64,000 bases of DNA from Pontibacter akesuensis (GTDB lineage Bacteria; Bacteroidota; Bacteroidia; Cytophagales; Hymenobacteraceae), in the NCBI RefSeq assembly GCF_001611675.1, contig NZ_CP014766.1, forward strand, positions 620,001 to 684,000, in the 5' to 3' direction. The position numbers were made by a program, and so were the translations under genes. Shown one piece after another: positions 15,968 through 25,174 of the stretch. The notes beneath the pieces were generated by a model. That model was given only the letters and a program-made list of their open reading frames with translations, did not search any database and had not been told where the DNA came from. How positions within the stretch are numbered: position 1 is the stretch's first letter; every line of letters starts with the position of its first letter.

Positions 15968-18280
15968 ATGCGGTTTACATACCCATCGTTTTTATATATT
16001 ATAGCCTTACTTTTCCTTTCACTGCCTGCGCTGGCGCAAACCCACCTGTTGCAGGGGTACGTGCGGGCAGCGGGCAGCGGAGAGTATCTGGTAGGTGCCA
16101 CCGTATCGGTTCCGGGGCTGCAGCGCGGTACCGTTACCGACGAGCAGGGCTTTTATTCGCTTAACCTTCCGAACGGGGAGCACGTGCTGCAGGCTACCTA
16201 TATTGGCTTCACTCCTTCGTCCCAAACAATAACAGTAGCCGGTAAGGCCCAGCGCCTCAATATTGCGCTGGAAGCCGCCAGCAACCAGATCAGCGAAGTG
16301 CAGGTAGAATCAGCCTCGCTGCGGCAGAGGCTGAACGATACCCGCATGAGCGTGGACATACTTTCGAGCCGCGATGCTAAGCTGCTGCCTTCGCTGTTCG
16401 GGGAAGTCGACCTGATTAAAACGTTGCAACTGAAGCCGGGTGTGCAGTCGAGTGGCGAGGGCACCGCTGGCCTGTATGTGCGCGGCGGCGGCCCTGACCA
16501 GAACCTGGTGCTTCTTGATGATGCGGTTATTTACAATGCCTCGCACCTTTTTGGGTTTTTCAGTGTGTTTAACCCCGATGCCGTTAAAAGCGTGGAACTC
16601 TACAAAGGCGGTTTCCCGGCACAGTTTGGGGGCAGGTTGTCGTCGGTGGTGGATGTGAAGCAGAACGAGGGCAGCGATCAGCAGCTCAGCGCCCGGGGCG
16701 GCCTCGGCCTGATTGCCTCCCGCCTCACAGTGGAAGGTCCCATTCAAAAAGACAAATCAAGTTTCATTTTATCAGGGCGGCGCACGTACGTAGATATTTT
16801 TACCCGCCAGCTTAACCGCCTGAACGAGAACAACGACGACTACAACCCCATCCCGGACTATTACTTTTACGACCTGAACGGCAAACTGAATTTTAAGCTG
16901 GGGAAGAAAGACGAGCTAAGCCTGAGTGGCTACTACGGACGCGACTTCTTCGGCTTCAAGGACAGTGATTTTGTTTTCGGCTTTGACTGGGGCAACACCA
17001 TGGCCAACCTGCGCTGGCGACACAAATTCAGCAACAACCTGTATGCCACCACCTCGATGAGTACCACTGGCTACAAGTATAACATCAACAACCGAATTGA
17101 TATTTTCAGCATCAAGCTTACCTCTGATATAAAGGACTACACTCTCAAAACCGACTTCGACTGGTTTCTGGGCAAAGGGCACAGCCTGAAGTTCGGAGCC
17201 CTGGCTACCCGCCACTACTTTACCGTGGGCCGGCTCAACTTTACCTCCGAGGACAACAGCCAGAACTTTAGCTCCGGCAACGAGTTTGAGGCAAGTGAGT
17301 TCGGCGCTTACGTTTCCGACGATTACACTATCAATGCGCTGCTATCTGTTAACTATGGCCTGCGGGTATCTGCCTTTAACAGCGGCGGCAAAACCTATAG
17401 CGCCCTGGAGCCGCGCGCGTCAGCCAAGTATAACCTGAACGAGAGCACCTCGGTAAAGGCAAGCTATGCCAGCATGATGCAGTACGTGCACCTGGTGGCT
17501 AACTCCGGCGCCTCGCTTCCCACCGATATCTGGTACCCCTCCACCTCCTTTGTAAAACCACAGCGCTCGCAGCAGGTGGCACTGGGCCTGAACAAGCTTT
17601 TGGGCAAAGGCAGGTACCTGCTCACCAACGAAGTATACTACAAGTGGATGCGTAACCAGATTGACTTCCGCGACGGCGCCAATTTGTTCGTGAACGACAG
17701 CCTTGAAAATGAGTTCCTCTTTGGCCGGGGTGAGAGCTATGGAAACGAGATTTACCTGGAGCGGGTAAAGGGCAAAACCACCGGGTGGCTAGGCTACACA
17801 CTCTCCTGGACCTACCGCCAGTTCGAGGAGATAAACGAAGGCAGGCGCTTTCCCACGCGCTACGACCGGCGCCACGACATCAGCCTGGTGGTGCTGCACC
17901 AGCTGAACAAGCGCCTGAGTCTGACGGGCTCCTTCGTGTTTGGAACGGGCCAGGCCATTTCGTTGCCCGTGGCCCGGTTCCCCCTGCAGGATGTGGAGGG
18001 CAAGAACCCCACCATCATTCCCGTTTACGAAGACAGGAACACGTTCCGGCTGGCGCCCTACCACCGCCTGGATTTGGGCGCTGTGCTAAAACTGAAGCCG
18101 AAACGCGGCGAGGCAGACCTGACCTTCAGCGTGTACAACGTGTACAACCGCCGTAACCCGTACTTTGTGTACTTCGAGCAAATTAAGGACAAGACAATTG
18201 ATGAGACGGTGGGCTTCCAGGCAAAGCAGGTTTCTTTGTTTCCGGCTATCCCGTCCGTCACCTATAATTTTAAATTCTGA
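15968..18280 (+). CDS. TonB-dependent receptor with N-terminal carboxypeptidase-like domain
   Basis: This 770-residue outer membrane receptor has a signal peptide (1-24, ending PALAQ), a carboxypeptidase-regulatory-like beta sandwich (about 27-110, with GTVTDEQGFYSLNLPNG), a plug domain (about 115-220, with GLYVRGGGPDQNLVLLDDA) and a C-terminal 22-strand barrel that ends in the aromatic residue expected for BAM recognition (TYNFKF). It would import a ligand with energy from TonB-ExbBD. The stop overlaps the start of the DUF4249 gene (TGATG), so the two are translationally coupled. In this architecture the DUF4249 lipoprotein takes the place of SusD. The ligand cannot be read from the sequence. 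Confidence 0.93.
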   Translation: MRFTYPSFLYIIALLFLSLPALAQTHLLQGYVRAAGSGEYLVGATVSVPGLQRGTVTDEQGFYSLNLPNGEHVLQATYIGFTPSSQTITVAGKAQRLNIALEAASNQISEVQVESASLRQRLNDTRMSVDILSSRDAKLLPSLFGEVDLIKTLQLKPGVQSSGEGTAGLYVRGGGPDQNLVLLDDAVIYNASHLFGFFSVFNPDAVKSVELYKGGFPAQFGGRLSSVVDVKQNEGSDQQLSARGGLGLIASRLTVEGPIQKDKSSFILSGRRTYVDIFTRQLNRLNENNDDYNPIPDYYFYDLNGKLNFKLGKKDELSLSGYYGRDFFGFKDSDFVFGFDWGNTMANLRWRHKFSNNLYATTSMSTTGYKYNINNRIDIFSIKLTSDIKDYTLKTDFDWFLGKGHSLKFGALATRHYFTVGRLNFTSEDNSQNFSSGNEFEASEFGAYVSDDYTINALLSVNYGLRVSAFNSGGKTYSALEPRASAKYNLNESTSVKASYASMMQYVHLVANSGASLPTDIWYPSTSFVKPQRSQQVALGLNKLLGKGRYLLTNEVYYKWMRNQIDFRDGANLFVNDSLENEFLFGRGESYGNEIYLERVKGKTTGWLGYTLSWTYRQFEEINEGRRFPTRYDRRHDISLVVLHQLNKRLSLTGSFVFGTGQAISLPVARFPLQDVEGKNPTIIPVYEDRNTFRLAPYHRLDLGAVLKLKPKRGEADLTFSVYNVYNRRNPYFVYFEQIKDKTIDETVGFQAKQVSLFPAIPSVTYNFKF

Positions 18281-19101
18281 TGAACTTCGCCAAATCATTA
18301 TTATACTTCATGCTGCCGCTTCTGGCCTTGCTGAGCAGCTCCTGCGATATGGAAAAGGACATTGAGGTGGATTTGCCTGCGCACAAGCCACAGTTGGTGG
18401 TGGAGTGTTACCTGGAACCCGGCAAACCCATCCGCGCGCTGGTGCTGGAGACTGCCGGCTACCTCGACCCCATTGCACTGCCGTTGGTACCGGAGGCTGA
18501 GGTAATAGTAACCACGCACACCGGCCAACGCATTAAATTGTCTAACAGGCCCACACAGAACAAAGAGTCAGGCCGCTACTTTACCCACACCTCCGGTGAG
18601 ATAATGGAGGGCAAGCCAGGGGATGTTTACAGCATCGAGGTGACTGACGGAAAAGGACGCCGGGTAACAGGCTTTACGACGATCCTGGGACAGGTGCCCA
18701 TTGCCAAAGTGGCTTGGAATTTTAATGACAAAGACGAGGCGTACCTGCTCACCTCCTTTCAGGACAACGGCAACACCGCCAACTGGTACCGCTACATGAC
18801 GCACCGGGACAGCCTAAACCATGGGGCACAGCGCGATTTCGCCACCTCTGATGAGCTAACGAACGGCATTCGCGTATCCTATGGCTCCGGGTACGACTAT
18901 AAGGAAGGCGATACCCTGATCGTCACCTTGTTTCATATCGAAAAGCAGTACTATGAGTTTCTTTCCTCCACTGACGCTGCGAAAGATGCCAACGGAAACC
19001 CGTTTGCCCAGCCTGCCAAGATTAACTCGTCAGTAACAGGCGGCATCGGTATTTTCACCAACCTCGCTTACGACCGCAAAACAGTTATCATCACAAAGTA
19101 G
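18280..19101 (+). CDS. DUF4249 family lipoprotein, partner of the TonB receptor
   Basis: The 273-residue product has a lipoprotein signal with lipobox LSSSC followed by DMEKD, a beta-rich domain starting IEVDLPAHKPQLVVECYLEP, and a C-terminal half with the usual ...GGIGIFTNLAYDRKT ending. DUF4249 lipoproteins occur next to TonB receptors throughout the Cytophagales and relatives and are thought to be surface-exposed accessory proteins. The start codon overlaps the receptor stop codon. Confidence 0.88.
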   Translation: MNFAKSLLYFMLPLLALLSSSCDMEKDIEVDLPAHKPQLVVECYLEPGKPIRALVLETAGYLDPIALPLVPEAEVIVTTHTGQRIKLSNRPTQNKESGRYFTHTSGEIMEGKPGDVYSIEVTDGKGRRVTGFTTILGQVPIAKVAWNFNDKDEAYLLTSFQDNGNTANWYRYMTHRDSLNHGAQRDFATSDELTNGIRVSYGSGYDYKEGDTLIVTLFHIEKQYYEFLSSTDAAKDANGNPFAQPAKINSSVTGGIGIFTNLAYDRKTVIITK

Positions 19102-19141
19102 GCAAATCAGGAGCTGCTTCAAGAGCTATTCTCTTCGAAAT

Positions 19142-19154
19142 AAGTATAAGTATA
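19142..19154. repeat. Two overlapping direct copies of AAGTATA
   Basis: AAGTATA at 19142-19148 and 19148-19154 share one A, just downstream of the DUF4249 stop. They are part of the window-wide word family. The rest of the 307-base gap to the next gene holds a terminator and an AT-rich stretch (19270-19380) with no recognisable gene. Confidence 0.7.
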
Positions 19155-19189
19155 GCCGGTGCAGACTGATGCAGCGGTTCAAGGCATGG

Positions 19190-19215
19190 CGGCTCCTTAA
19201 ACAGGGAGCCGTTTT
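19190..19215 (+). terminator. Intrinsic terminator after the TonB receptor / DUF4249 operon
   Basis: CGGCTCC (19190-19196) pairs with GGAGCCG (19205-19211) with an 8-nt loop, followed by TTTTCTGTTT. Confidence 0.8.
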
Positions 19216-19408
19216 CTGTTTCAAGCCAAGCTATAATTCTGGGTTTCCCTTTAATCTAGCCCCCTCTCAAAAAATTAAAACTTGCATTATGGAGGCTATA
19301 ACGAAGCACTGCTCAGACTGCATAAACAAACAGAATACAAAAATTTATAATCAAATTTAAATAACATATATTTAACTAATGCTATAACAACTCCCTCATG
19401 CTGCAGCT

Positions 19409-20188
19409 ATGAAGACTCCTTACTTGTTTATGGGCGCTCCTCCCTTCACACCGCCCCCTTCTATTGTAGACACAATGAGGCACCTCTGGAGTTTTGCCTT
19501 GCACCCCAAACAGGTACAGCGCGAGCATAACGTGCTGGAGGTAAAGCTGCCGCTCATTTTCCAAATCCTGCTGATTCAGTTGGTGGTACTAACCTTGTTG
19601 TTGGTGCTGCTGAGCCTGGTGTACAAAACAATTGGCTTCCAGTTGCAGCACCTGGGCGAAGCATGGACTTACTTAGAGGGAAAACCGTTTGTACTGCTAT
19701 TTATAACACTTATACTTCTGGCGCCCATACAGGAGGAAATCGTATTCAGGTTGCCGCTGCTGTACTCCGGCGGGTTTGTACTAACGGCGCTGGCTGTTTT
19801 TGCTTTTCACTACGGCCCTGTACTGGCTACGGCAGCCGGATTGGCACTGCCGCAGGCGCTCCTGCTTTTAGCCGTACTGATTGGTGCAGTGCTGTTGTTC
19901 ATCAAAAAGCCAGTCTGGAGAGAGAACCTGCGGAAACTATGGCAATACCATTTTGGCCTGGTTTTCTATTTCTTTACGCTGCTCTTTGCCCTGATGCATT
20001 TGCTGAATTACCGAAATGTGGATTTTCCTGCTTACCTGCTCCCAATGCTGGTGCTACCACAATTGGTTGGCGGCATATTTCTAGGTTACACGCGCCTGCG
20101 CCTGGGGCTAGGCTGGTCTATTGTGCAGCACATGTTCAACAACGCGCTCATTCTCTTTCTCATTTACGGCTATCTTGCCTCAAATTGA
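19409..20188 (+). CDS. CPBP family intramembrane metalloprotease
   Basis: The 259-residue membrane protein shows the CPBP (Abi, CAAX-protease-like) signature: EExxxR as Glu109-Glu110-Arg114 in IQEEIVFRLP, a second motif with His in FALMHLLNY (about 196) and a third His/Asn motif in IVQHMFNNA (about 241). Around six or seven membrane helices surround these. Family members cleave or modify prenylated or other membrane substrates, or act in bacteriocin self-immunity; the role here is unknown. The start at 19409 leaves a Pro-rich cytoplasmic N-terminus (GAPPFTPPPS). Confidence 0.85.
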   Translation: MKTPYLFMGAPPFTPPPSIVDTMRHLWSFALHPKQVQREHNVLEVKLPLIFQILLIQLVVLTLLLVLLSLVYKTIGFQLQHLGEAWTYLEGKPFVLLFITLILLAPIQEEIVFRLPLLYSGGFVLTALAVFAFHYGPVLATAAGLALPQALLLLAVLIGAVLLFIKKPVWRENLRKLWQYHFGLVFYFFTLLFALMHLLNYRNVDFPAYLLPMLVLPQLVGGIFLGYTRLRLGLGWSIVQHMFNNALILFLIYGYLASN

Positions 20189-20201
20189 TCACCCCTACTA
20201 T

Positions 20202-20633
20202 ATGATACGACTTATACTTGCTGCAGCGCTGCTTGCCCTGGCAGCCGTTCCTGCTTTTGCCCAGGTGAATGTGTCCTATCACCAATCCAGCATTCCGTTT
20301 GTGGCTGTGGGATATGAGTTTGATCGACTAGCCCCGGAGATACGGCTAAGCACCGATGTTTACACCGATGACAGCTTCAGTGTGGAGGCGGTACTGCCCT
20401 ACAAGTTTCTGCGGCGGGAGGATTACTTTCTCGATGCCGGGCTTGGCGCACGCATTGGTGATTTTGACGGAGTGGTAGTCCCGGTGGGCCTGAGCGTTTA
20501 CCCGTTCGAGAAAAAGCAGTTTGGCTTTCATACTGAAGTGGCCCTGCTGAGCAATGTTGGAGGTGATCTTAATCCAATTTTGCGCGGCAGTTGGGGTATC
20601 ACGTTTCGTTTTGCGGAGCGAGCTGCAGAATAA
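20202..20633 (+). CDS. Small secreted beta-strand protein, possible outer membrane barrel
   Basis: The 143-residue product has a signal peptide (MIRLILAAALLALAAVPAFA, then QVNVSY). The mature part consists of alternating beta strands (FVAVGYEFDRLAPEIRLSTD, KKQFGFHTEVALLSN) and ends RGSWGITFRF-AERAAE, which resembles an eight-strand outer membrane protein. I do not recognise the family. It starts 13 bases after the CPBP gene, so the two are probably cotranscribed. The ATG at 20202 is chosen for the signal peptide. Confidence 0.7.
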   Translation: MIRLILAAALLALAAVPAFAQVNVSYHQSSIPFVAVGYEFDRLAPEIRLSTDVYTDDSFSVEAVLPYKFLRREDYFLDAGLGARIGDFDGVVVPVGLSVYPFEKKQFGFHTEVALLSNVGGDLNPILRGSWGITFRFAERAAE

Positions 20634-20635
20634 CT

Positions 20636-20678
20636 AAAAGCAGCGGCCGCACCTGAAACAAGTGCGGCCGCTGCTTTT
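20636..20678. terminator. Strong bidirectional terminator between convergent genes
   Basis: A 17-bp perfect stem (AAAAGCAGCGGCCGCAC, 20636-20652, with its complement at 20662-20678) encloses a 9-nt loop. A-rich and T-rich ends allow it to work for the gene at 20202 (+) and for the phosphorylase at 20697 (-). Confidence 0.9.
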
Positions 20679-20696
20679 ATAATTTGTTCAATTATT

Positions 20697-21512
20697 CTAG
20701 CTGCGACGAATTAACTCAGCTATGAGGGCTGTCATGCGGGGTTCCGCGATGGCGGCGGCCTCCAGAATATCGGCCAATTTTACTTTCTTCAGGCGGTCCG
20801 GTGTACACATATCGGTGATCACTGAAACAGCGAAAACCGGCATGCCCATGTGGCGGGCGGCAATCACCTCCGGCACTGTGGACATTCCCACGGCATCCGC
20901 CCCGATCACGCGCAGATAGCGGTACTCTGCCGGCGTCTCCAGCATCGGGCCAGGAACGCTCACATAAACCCCCTCCTGCAGTGTAATACCTAAATCATCG
21001 CCAATTACCATTGCCTCGCGCACCATGTGCTCATCATACACGTCGCTCATGTCGGGGAAGCGCAGGCCCAGCTCATCCAGGTTTTTGCCGATGAGCGGGT
21101 TGCTTGGCTGCAGGTTTATATGATCTGTGATGATCATCAGCTCGCTCGTAGTAAAGTCAGGATTCAGGCCGCCTGCCGCGTTAGAAACGAACAGCTTTTG
21201 CACTCCCAACAGCCTCATCACGCGCACCGGGAAAACAACCTGCTCCATACTATAGCCTTCGTAGTAATGGAAGCGCCCCTGCATCACCACCACCCTGCGG
21301 CCGGCCAGCAAGCCGAAAATTAGTTTGCCGGAATGGCTTTCCACTGTGGAAACCGGGAAGTACGGTATTTCATCATAAGAGATAGTATGGTTAACCTCCA
21401 GCTCGTTTACAAGCGCACCCAATCCGGTGCCAAGTATGATCCCGAATTCCGGGGCGAAGTTTTCAATGCGCTGCTGTATGTAGTCGGTAGCTTCCTGTAG
21501 TTGTAAGATCAT
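20697..21512 (-). CDS. punA: Purine-nucleoside phosphorylase
   Basis: The 271-residue enzyme cleaves purine nucleosides with phosphate to the free base and ribose-1-phosphate (trimeric PNP, class of PunA / human PNP). Diagnostic segments are FGIILGTGLGAL (phosphate loop), GRFHYYEGY, LFVSNAAGGLN and VGMSTVPEVIAARHMGM with the Glu and Asn/Asp base-binding region at ITDMCTP. Length fits the family. An ATG at 21524 would add four residues (MIHT); MILQLQEATDYI is the more usual beginning. Confidence 0.9.
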   Translation of the reverse strand: MILQLQEATDYIQQRIENFAPEFGIILGTGLGALVNELEVNHTISYDEIPYFPVSTVESHSGKLIFGLLAGRRVVVMQGRFHYYEGYSMEQVVFPVRVMRLLGVQKLFVSNAAGGLNPDFTTSELMIITDHINLQPSNPLIGKNLDELGLRFPDMSDVYDEHMVREAMVIGDDLGITLQEGVYVSVPGPMLETPAEYRYLRVIGADAVGMSTVPEVIAARHMGMPVFAVSVITDMCTPDRLKKVKLADILEAAAIAEPRMTALIAELIRRS

Positions 21513-21546
21513 GGTGTGGATCAATTTTGAATAACTGGATAACTGA

Positions 21547-21785
21547 ATTTTGAATGAGTGAATGTGTGACTGAGTGAATTAGAAAAGGTTCGCTAACATA
21601 GCCAAACTGTTGAGCCATAGCAAAAGCTGCATAATTCGTAATTCTCTACGTGTAAAGTTGCGAAAAATAGCTTTGCGATAAAACAAAACCGCTTTCAGGT
21701 GCCATACCCAAAAGCGGTTCATTGTATCTGCAGACTTCTGAGTGATTGATTTATTCACTCAATCACTCATCCACTCATTCAAAAT
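21547..21785. repeat. Inverted repeat with internally iterated GAGTGA units
   Basis: The 33 bases 21547-21579 and the reverse complement of 21753-21785 agree at 30 of 33 positions. Each arm is itself built of iterated TGA(A/G)TGAGTGAAT-like units. The arms flank the gap between the PNP start and the SppA end. See the finding on doublet inverted repeats. Confidence 0.8.
21687..21719 (-). terminator. Intrinsic terminator downstream of sppA
   Basis: AACCGCTTT (21687-21695) pairs with AAAGCGGTT (21711-21719), loop of 15 nt. Read on the minus strand it is followed by a T-rich run (TTTGTTTTAT), as expected after sppA. Confidence 0.75.
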
Positions 21786-21792
21786 CCAACCA

Positions 21793-23556
21793 CTACTGCA
21801 CTACGAGGTCGTACGGCATGCGCGCCTGCGCGCCTGTAATGTGGGCAGCTTTCTGGTACAGTTTGTAGAACGGATAAAGCTCTCCCATTTCGGCTTTGAT
21901 GGCCTGCTCCTTTGCCTGGGCACTCATCCCGCCGAAGAACTCTTCCATAAACGACTTGCGCGCCGGCAGTGTCTTCAGGCGGTAATCATCTTCCACACCG
22001 GCTTTCTTAGCCGCTATGGCAATGGCTTCCTCCAGCCCGCCGAACACATCCACCAGGTTTCGCTCTTTTGCCTCGGCTCCCGACCAAACACGGCCGGAGG
22101 CATACTCCTTCAGCTGGTCCTGACTCATGTCGCGGCCCTGGGCGGCTTTGCTGGTAAAGGTGTCGTAGATCTGGTTGATCTGGTTTTGCATGATCTCCTT
22201 CTCCTGCTCAGTCATCGGGCGGGTGATGGTGGGCATGTCGGCAAACTTACCGGTGCTTACGTGGTCTACTGTCACGCCCAGCTTTTCGTTCAGGAAGCCC
22301 TGTATATTCGGGATAACGCCAAATACACCAATACTGCCTGTAATAGTGTTCGGGTGCGCCACAATGGTATCGCAGCCCATGGCCATGTAATAGCCCCCGG
22401 ATGCGGCCAGGTCGGACATGGAGGCAATGATCGGTTTTACTTTTTTAGTTAGTTGCACCTCCCGCCAGATAATATCAGAGGCCAGCGCGCTTCCGCCCGG
22501 CGAGCTGATGCGCAATACCACTGCCTTCACATTCTCATCCAGGCGCGCTTTTCGGATAGCCTCCGCAAAACGGGTTCCGCCAATGTTATCATCGGCGCCT
22601 TCGCCGTCCACAATGTCGCCTTCGGCGTAAATTACGGCGATGCGGTTTTTTGAGGAGCCCGTTTCTTCGCCGCCCCTTACTTTTTTATACTTCGAGAACT
22701 CGATCAGTTCCAGGTCGTCCTTCTCCTCAACGCCTATACGCTCGCGGATGTAGGAAAGCGCCTCATCATAGTAGCCCACATCGGTAATCAGCTTATACTT
22801 CAGAGCATCCTTGGGGTCGCGCACCAACAGGTTATCCTGCACCTCCTTTAGTGCGGCTAACTGAATACCGCGTGCCTTGGCGATCTGCTGTAGCTGGTAA
22901 TTGTTGATGGAGTTCAGAAAAGAGTTTAGCTGCTCGCGGTTCGCCTCGCTGGCTTTCTCCAGGAAGAACGGCTCCACGGCACTCTTGTAAGTACCCACTT
23001 TAAAGATCTGGGCCTCGATGTTCAGTTTGTCCAGCAGGCGCTTGAAAAAAATCAGCTCCGAACTCATGCCGTTGAACTCTATCGTGCCCATCGGGTTCAG
23101 GTAAATCTTATCTGCCACCGAAGCCAGGTAGTAGGCTTTCTCGGTAGATAGGTCGGTGTAGGAAACCACAAACTTGCCTGACTTTTTAAAATCGATCAGC
23201 TCGTTTCGGATCTCCTCCAGCTTGCCCATACCGGCATCCACGAAAGTCATGTTCAGGAAAATACCCTCAATGTTCTCGTCGTTTTTAGCGCGGCGAATAG
23301 AAGCTTTGATCTGGTCTAGGCCATCTGTACTGGAAAGACCGCCAAAAGAAAACCCGAGTTCTGCCAGCGGGTTCTGTGGGTCGCGCTCTGTAATGGGCCT
23401 GTCAAACTTAAGCTCCAGCACCGAGTTCTCGGCTACTTTCACCTCATCATCAGAACCTGCGCTTGCAGCAATACCGATCAGAATCAGGATGCTGAGAAAG
23501 GAGAATACGAGCAGGCCAAGGATAGTGGCCAATACGTATTTCAGAAAATTTAGCAT
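21793..23556 (-). CDS. sppA: Signal peptide peptidase SppA, 67-kDa type
   Basis: The 587-residue membrane-anchored serine protease degrades cleaved signal peptides. It has an N-terminal membrane helix (about 7-30) and two ClpP-like S49 domains. The catalytic dyad is visible across the two domains as in E. coli SppA: Lys191 in GTYKSAVEP in the first half and Ser386 in SDLAASGGYYMA in the second half. Gly-rich SSPGGSALASD (about 351-361) forms the oxyanion region. Full length for the long type. It is followed by a terminator and preceded by a TAAATTTG box. Confidence 0.93.
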   Translation of the reverse strand: MLNFLKYVLATILGLLVFSFLSILILIGIAASAGSDDEVKVAENSVLELKFDRPITERDPQNPLAELGFSFGGLSSTDGLDQIKASIRRAKNDENIEGIFLNMTFVDAGMGKLEEIRNELIDFKKSGKFVVSYTDLSTEKAYYLASVADKIYLNPMGTIEFNGMSSELIFFKRLLDKLNIEAQIFKVGTYKSAVEPFFLEKASEANREQLNSFLNSINNYQLQQIAKARGIQLAALKEVQDNLLVRDPKDALKYKLITDVGYYDEALSYIRERIGVEEKDDLELIEFSKYKKVRGGEETGSSKNRIAVIYAEGDIVDGEGADDNIGGTRFAEAIRKARLDENVKAVVLRISSPGGSALASDIIWREVQLTKKVKPIIASMSDLAASGGYYMAMGCDTIVAHPNTITGSIGVFGVIPNIQGFLNEKLGVTVDHVSTGKFADMPTITRPMTEQEKEIMQNQINQIYDTFTSKAAQGRDMSQDQLKEYASGRVWSGAEAKERNLVDVFGGLEEAIAIAAKKAGVEDDYRLKTLPARKSFMEEFFGGMSAQAKEQAIKAEMGELYPFYKLYQKAAHITGAQARMPYDLVVQ

Positions 23557-23621
23557 GTGTTATGTTGGTTAGAATAATGCGTGGAATCAGGAACCTGCAC
23601 AGGCTCCATACTTTCAATAAA

Positions 23622-23629
23622 CAAATTTA
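23622..23629 (-). promoter_or_regulatory. -7 promoter box for sppA
   Basis: On the minus strand TAAATTTG matches TAnnTTTG and lies 65 bases upstream of the sppA ATG. No good -33 TTTG is seen at the usual spacing. Confidence 0.4.
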
Positions 23630-23703
23630 ATGCGTAAAGTTCAACTACTTCTCCCCTTCTCGACCAACCCCTGCTTTTCCTATACTAATATGTGAGAGTG
23701 CTG

Positions 23704-23831
23704 AGTTCTGAGTCTCGAGTTCTGAGTCAAACAGCTTTGAATTCAAACTTAAGCTTTCATTTAAATTGATTTCAATGAGCCACAGGCACATCATAAAATT
23801 AAAAATAACTCAGAACTACCAACTCAGAACT
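23704..23831. repeat. Inverted repeat of AGTTCTGAG doublets
   Basis: Arm 23704-23726 carries AGTTCTGAG twice separated by TCTCG-like bases, and arm 23809-23831 is its inverted copy (19 of 23 identical, all four differences in the spacer). The right arm overlaps the rarA stop codon. Between the arms there is no gene. Confidence 0.8.
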
Positions 23832-25098
23832 AATAGTTGTATTTCTTGCCCCACTGCGACTGCAGCTGTTTGCGCATCTCGTTTTCGCGAGCGGTATTGC
23901 CGGGCTGGAAAAGCGCACTGTGGCTTAGCTCCTGCGGCATAAACTCCTGCTGCACAAAGTTGCCCTCATAGTCATGCGCATACTTGTAGTTATTGCCGTA
24001 GCCAATCTCCTTCATCAGCTTGGTGGGCGCGTTGCGGATGTGCAGCGGCACCGGCAGGTTTCCCGTTTGCTGCACCACCGCCCGCGCCTGCTTAATGGCT
24101 TTGTAGGACGCGTTGCTTTTAGGCGAGGTGGCCAGGTAAATAGTGCACTGTGAAAGTATGATTTCCGCCTCAGGATACCCGATCATCTGCACCGCCTGAA
24201 AACAGTTGGTCGCCATCAGCAGCGCGTTCGCATTAGCGAGGCCAATGTCTTCCGAAGAAGCGATCAGCAGCCGGCGGGCGATAAACTTCGGGTCTTCGCC
24301 GCCCTCTATCATGCGGGCCAGCCAGTAAACGGCCGCATTCGGATCAGAGCCGCGGATGGATTTGATGTAGGCGGATACCAGGTCGTAATGCATCTCCCCG
24401 GACTTGTCGTACATCACAATATTCTGCTGGGCCACCTGCTGCACCAGGTCATTTTTCACCACCACCTCATCGCCTTTTACGCCTTCGGCCACAATCTCCA
24501 GCAGGTTGAGCAGCTTGCGCGCATCGCCGCCCGATATGGTGAGCAGCGCCTCGTACTCCTCTACCCGCACGTTGCGGTGGCGCAACCACTCGTCCTGCTC
24601 CAGCGCCTTGTCCACCAGTTCAATCAGCTCGTCTTTGGTCAGGTGCTTGAGGATGTATACCTGGCAGCGCGACAGCAGAGCCGATATCACCTCAAACGAG
24701 GGATTTTCGGTCGTGGCGCCCACCAAAGTTACCGTGCCCTTTTCCACGGCACCCAGTAGCGCATCCTGCTGGGATTTGTTGAAGCGGTGTATCTCATCGA
24801 TAAACAGTACAGTGCCCTGCCGCTTTTTGGCCTGCTCTATCACCTCCCGGATGTCTTTCACGCCTGAGTTGATAGCGCTAAGGGCCACAAAAGGCACTTT
24901 CATCTGGTTGGCAATGATGTTGGCCAGCGTTGTTTTGCCCACGCCGGGCGGTCCCCACAGAATCATACTTGGTATTACACCGCCTTCTATGTAGCGCCGC
25001 AAAATACCGGTAGGCCCCACCAGGTGCTTCTGTCCGTAATACTGATCTAAATTATGCGGCCGCATGCGCTCGGCCAGGGGTATGTTCGGGTGATTCAT
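23830..25098 (-). CDS. rarA: Replication-associated recombination protein A (MgsA/RarA AAA+ ATPase)
   Basis: The 422-residue clamp-loader-like AAA+ protein acts at stalled replication forks. Walker A is GPPGVGKTT (49-57), Walker B and the DExH-like box are FIDEIHRF (99-106), sensor 1 is GATTENPSF, and the C-terminal MgsA tetramerisation domain contains SDPNAAVYWLARMIEGGEDP. The product ends QSQWGKKYNY. Length matches the family. The AI-2E family gene lies upstream with a 76-base gap that contains its own -7 box. Confidence 0.93.
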   Translation of the reverse strand: MNHPNIPLAERMRPHNLDQYYGQKHLVGPTGILRRYIEGGVIPSMILWGPPGVGKTTLANIIANQMKVPFVALSAINSGVKDIREVIEQAKKRQGTVLFIDEIHRFNKSQQDALLGAVEKGTVTLVGATTENPSFEVISALLSRCQVYILKHLTKDELIELVDKALEQDEWLRHRNVRVEEYEALLTISGGDARKLLNLLEIVAEGVKGDEVVVKNDLVQQVAQQNIVMYDKSGEMHYDLVSAYIKSIRGSDPNAAVYWLARMIEGGEDPKFIARRLLIASSEDIGLANANALLMATNCFQAVQMIGYPEAEIILSQCTIYLATSPKSNASYKAIKQARAVVQQTGNLPVPLHIRNAPTKLMKEIGYGNNYKYAHDYEGNFVQQEFMPQELSHSALFQPGNTARENEMRKQLQSQWGKKYNY

Positions 25099-25135
25099 GT
25101 GCTCTTTTTATACTTGCTCCGGAACAGGAGTATGG

Positions 25136-25143
25136 CAAAGCTA
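25136..25143 (-). promoter_or_regulatory. -7 promoter box for rarA
   Basis: TAGCTTTG on the minus strand fits TAnnTTTG and lies 37 bases before the rarA start, giving a leader of about 30 nt. No clear -33 box. Confidence 0.45.
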
Positions 25144-25174
25144 CGAATTTGAGAGGAAAGAGGTAAGCCGGTAT

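Noticed and set aside
19169-19360. Plus-strand open frame of 63 codons
   Set aside because: It runs through the terminator hairpin at 19190-19215 and has no family resemblance.
21742-22452. Plus-strand open frame of 236 codons
   Set aside because: Antisense shadow of sppA.
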